From assembly GCA_016206805.1 (NCBI GenBank), contig JACQQX010000027.1, positions 1-41,357 on the forward strand: 41,357 bases of DNA, given 5' to 3'. The translations under genes and the position numbers were made by a program. Source of the stretch: Candidatus Omnitrophota bacterium. GTDB taxonomy: Bacteria; Omnitrophota; Gorgyraeia; 2-02-FULL-51-18. Under the pieces are notes generated by a model, which did not search any database, was not told where the DNA came from, and was given only the letters and a program-made list of their open reading frames with translations. Shown piece after piece: positions 41,010-41,357 of the stretch (within the stretch, counting starts at the first letter, position 1; the number at the start of each line of letters is the position of its first letter).

Positions 41010-41129
41010 ATGTCCCGTCCTTTAAGAATCGAATATCCCAACGCCTTCTACCATGTCATGAATAGGGGATCTGCTCGTCAAGCCATTTACCTCGCTCATT
41101 TAAGTTTAAGGGGTCAAATCTTTTTTTGA
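41010..41129 (+). pseudogene. Y1 transposase gene, 5' fragment only
   Basis: The first 29 codons (MSRPLRIEYPNAFYHVMNRG, then SARQAIYLA) are homologous to the intact transposase at 359. The frame then enters a REP copy (41108-41134) and stops after GQIFF. HUH and Tyr motifs are absent, so it cannot be active. A REP pair with a deleted interior replaced the rest of the gene. Confidence 0.8.
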
Positions 41130-41265
41130 CTGCATGTCCCTTCTCCGATAGCGTTTTCTCATAAACGCTACACCAAAATTCATCAAACATGCAGTCAGAA
41201 AAAGACTTGACCCCTTAGACAAAATTCATCAAACATGCAGTCAGAAAAAGACTTGACCCCTTAGA
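41108..41265. mobile_element. REPIN-like inverted REP pair with tandem right unit
   Basis: A left REP (AAGGGGTCAAATC... to GACTGCATG, 41108-41134) faces right REPs (CATGCAGTCAGAAAAAGACT plus TGACCCCTTA) at 41188-41217 and again 46 nt later. The right unit is tandem, at 41174-41219 and 41220-41265. Between the arms, TAGCGTTT (41149-41156) and AAACGCTA (41163-41170) form a perfect 8-bp hairpin. The left 53 nt match the flank at 308-360 up to the transposase start, so this is a Y1 element whose transposase was deleted. Confidence 0.7.
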
Positions 41266-41357
41266 TTCTTCAAGAAGAAAAGGGTTCAATTAAAAAAATT
41301 TAAGGGGTTTAATTTAAGAATGCATATAAGAATGCATAAATGTAAATGTGTCAGTTG

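Overview
The window reads as a chromosome segment from a Gram-negative, probably uncultured deep-branching bacterium. Gram-negative features are a TolC-type outer-membrane protein, an RND pump, a lipoprotein, and muropeptide precursor synthesis by glutamate racemase. The repeat style resembles Omnitrophota-like genomes: palindromic REP/MITE elements running into gene ends, and Y1 transposases flanked by REP arrays. That placement is an inference with low confidence. No rRNA and no CRISPR array is present.

Layout. 1-1690 is a mobile scar: the left end of an IS3-type element (orfA truncated), interrupted by a REP-associated Y1 (HUH) transposase whose right flank is a six-copy REP array, followed by the SHOCT-like tail of a lost gene. 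1782-9276 holds a secreted orphan, a 43-aa basic protein, dedA, tolC plus an RND pump, thrH and an exonuclease III. 9309-12128 carries two tandem ROK-family regulators and a small zinc-finger protein. 12100-16148 is the biotin operon bioB-bioF-bioA-bioD. 16169-21363 is the glycine cleavage set gcvT-gcvH-gcvPA-gcvPB with a LipM/LplA-type acyltransferase, interrupted by a MITE-like palindrome. 21297-28890 holds a tiny reverse-strand zinc-ribbon gene, pyruvoyl arginine decarboxylase, an ArnT-like glycosyltransferase, DUF4912 with a GH57 glucan enzyme, a coiled-coil lipoprotein, aspartase, citrate synthase and a small membrane protein. 28891-36141 holds tRNA-Leu(CAG) preceded by a 70-bp tandem repeat, a CHASE2-GGDEF cyclase, tmRNA, smpB, a TPR protein, a GGQ release-factor-like protein, oligoribonuclease, bolA with a CGFS glutaredoxin, and a Ski2-like helicase. 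36181-38199 is murI-queD-queE. 38200-41357 is an accessory region: a DUF5678-like/retropepsin-like pair, IS3 and gene remnants, an orphan secreted ORF, a DGQHR-domain protein, and a second, decayed Y1/REP locus.

How it works together. Several blocks are functional units: cofactor synthesis (biotin; lipoylation of GcvH), one-carbon metabolism, ribosome rescue (ssrA, smpB and the GGQ protein within 2 kb), Fe-S trafficking (bolA-grx), and 7-deazaguanine synthesis (queD-queE).

Most interesting signals. (1) A recurring promoter geometry, -10 box then 6-8 nt then the start codon, implies leaderless mRNAs; smpB and the TPR gene have fully interlocked leaderless promoters. (2) REP elements carry the TTGACT -35 box of their own transposase. 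(3) A palindromic repeat has been domesticated as protein ends: the DedA tail, the TolC signal peptide, the TolC C-terminus and the ThrH tail. (4) A QueD homologue lacks the catalytic Cys, and the 3' part of queE has a foreign-looking base composition. (5) queD-queE lie near a DGQHR (DndB-like) gene, a possible but unproven link to DNA modification.
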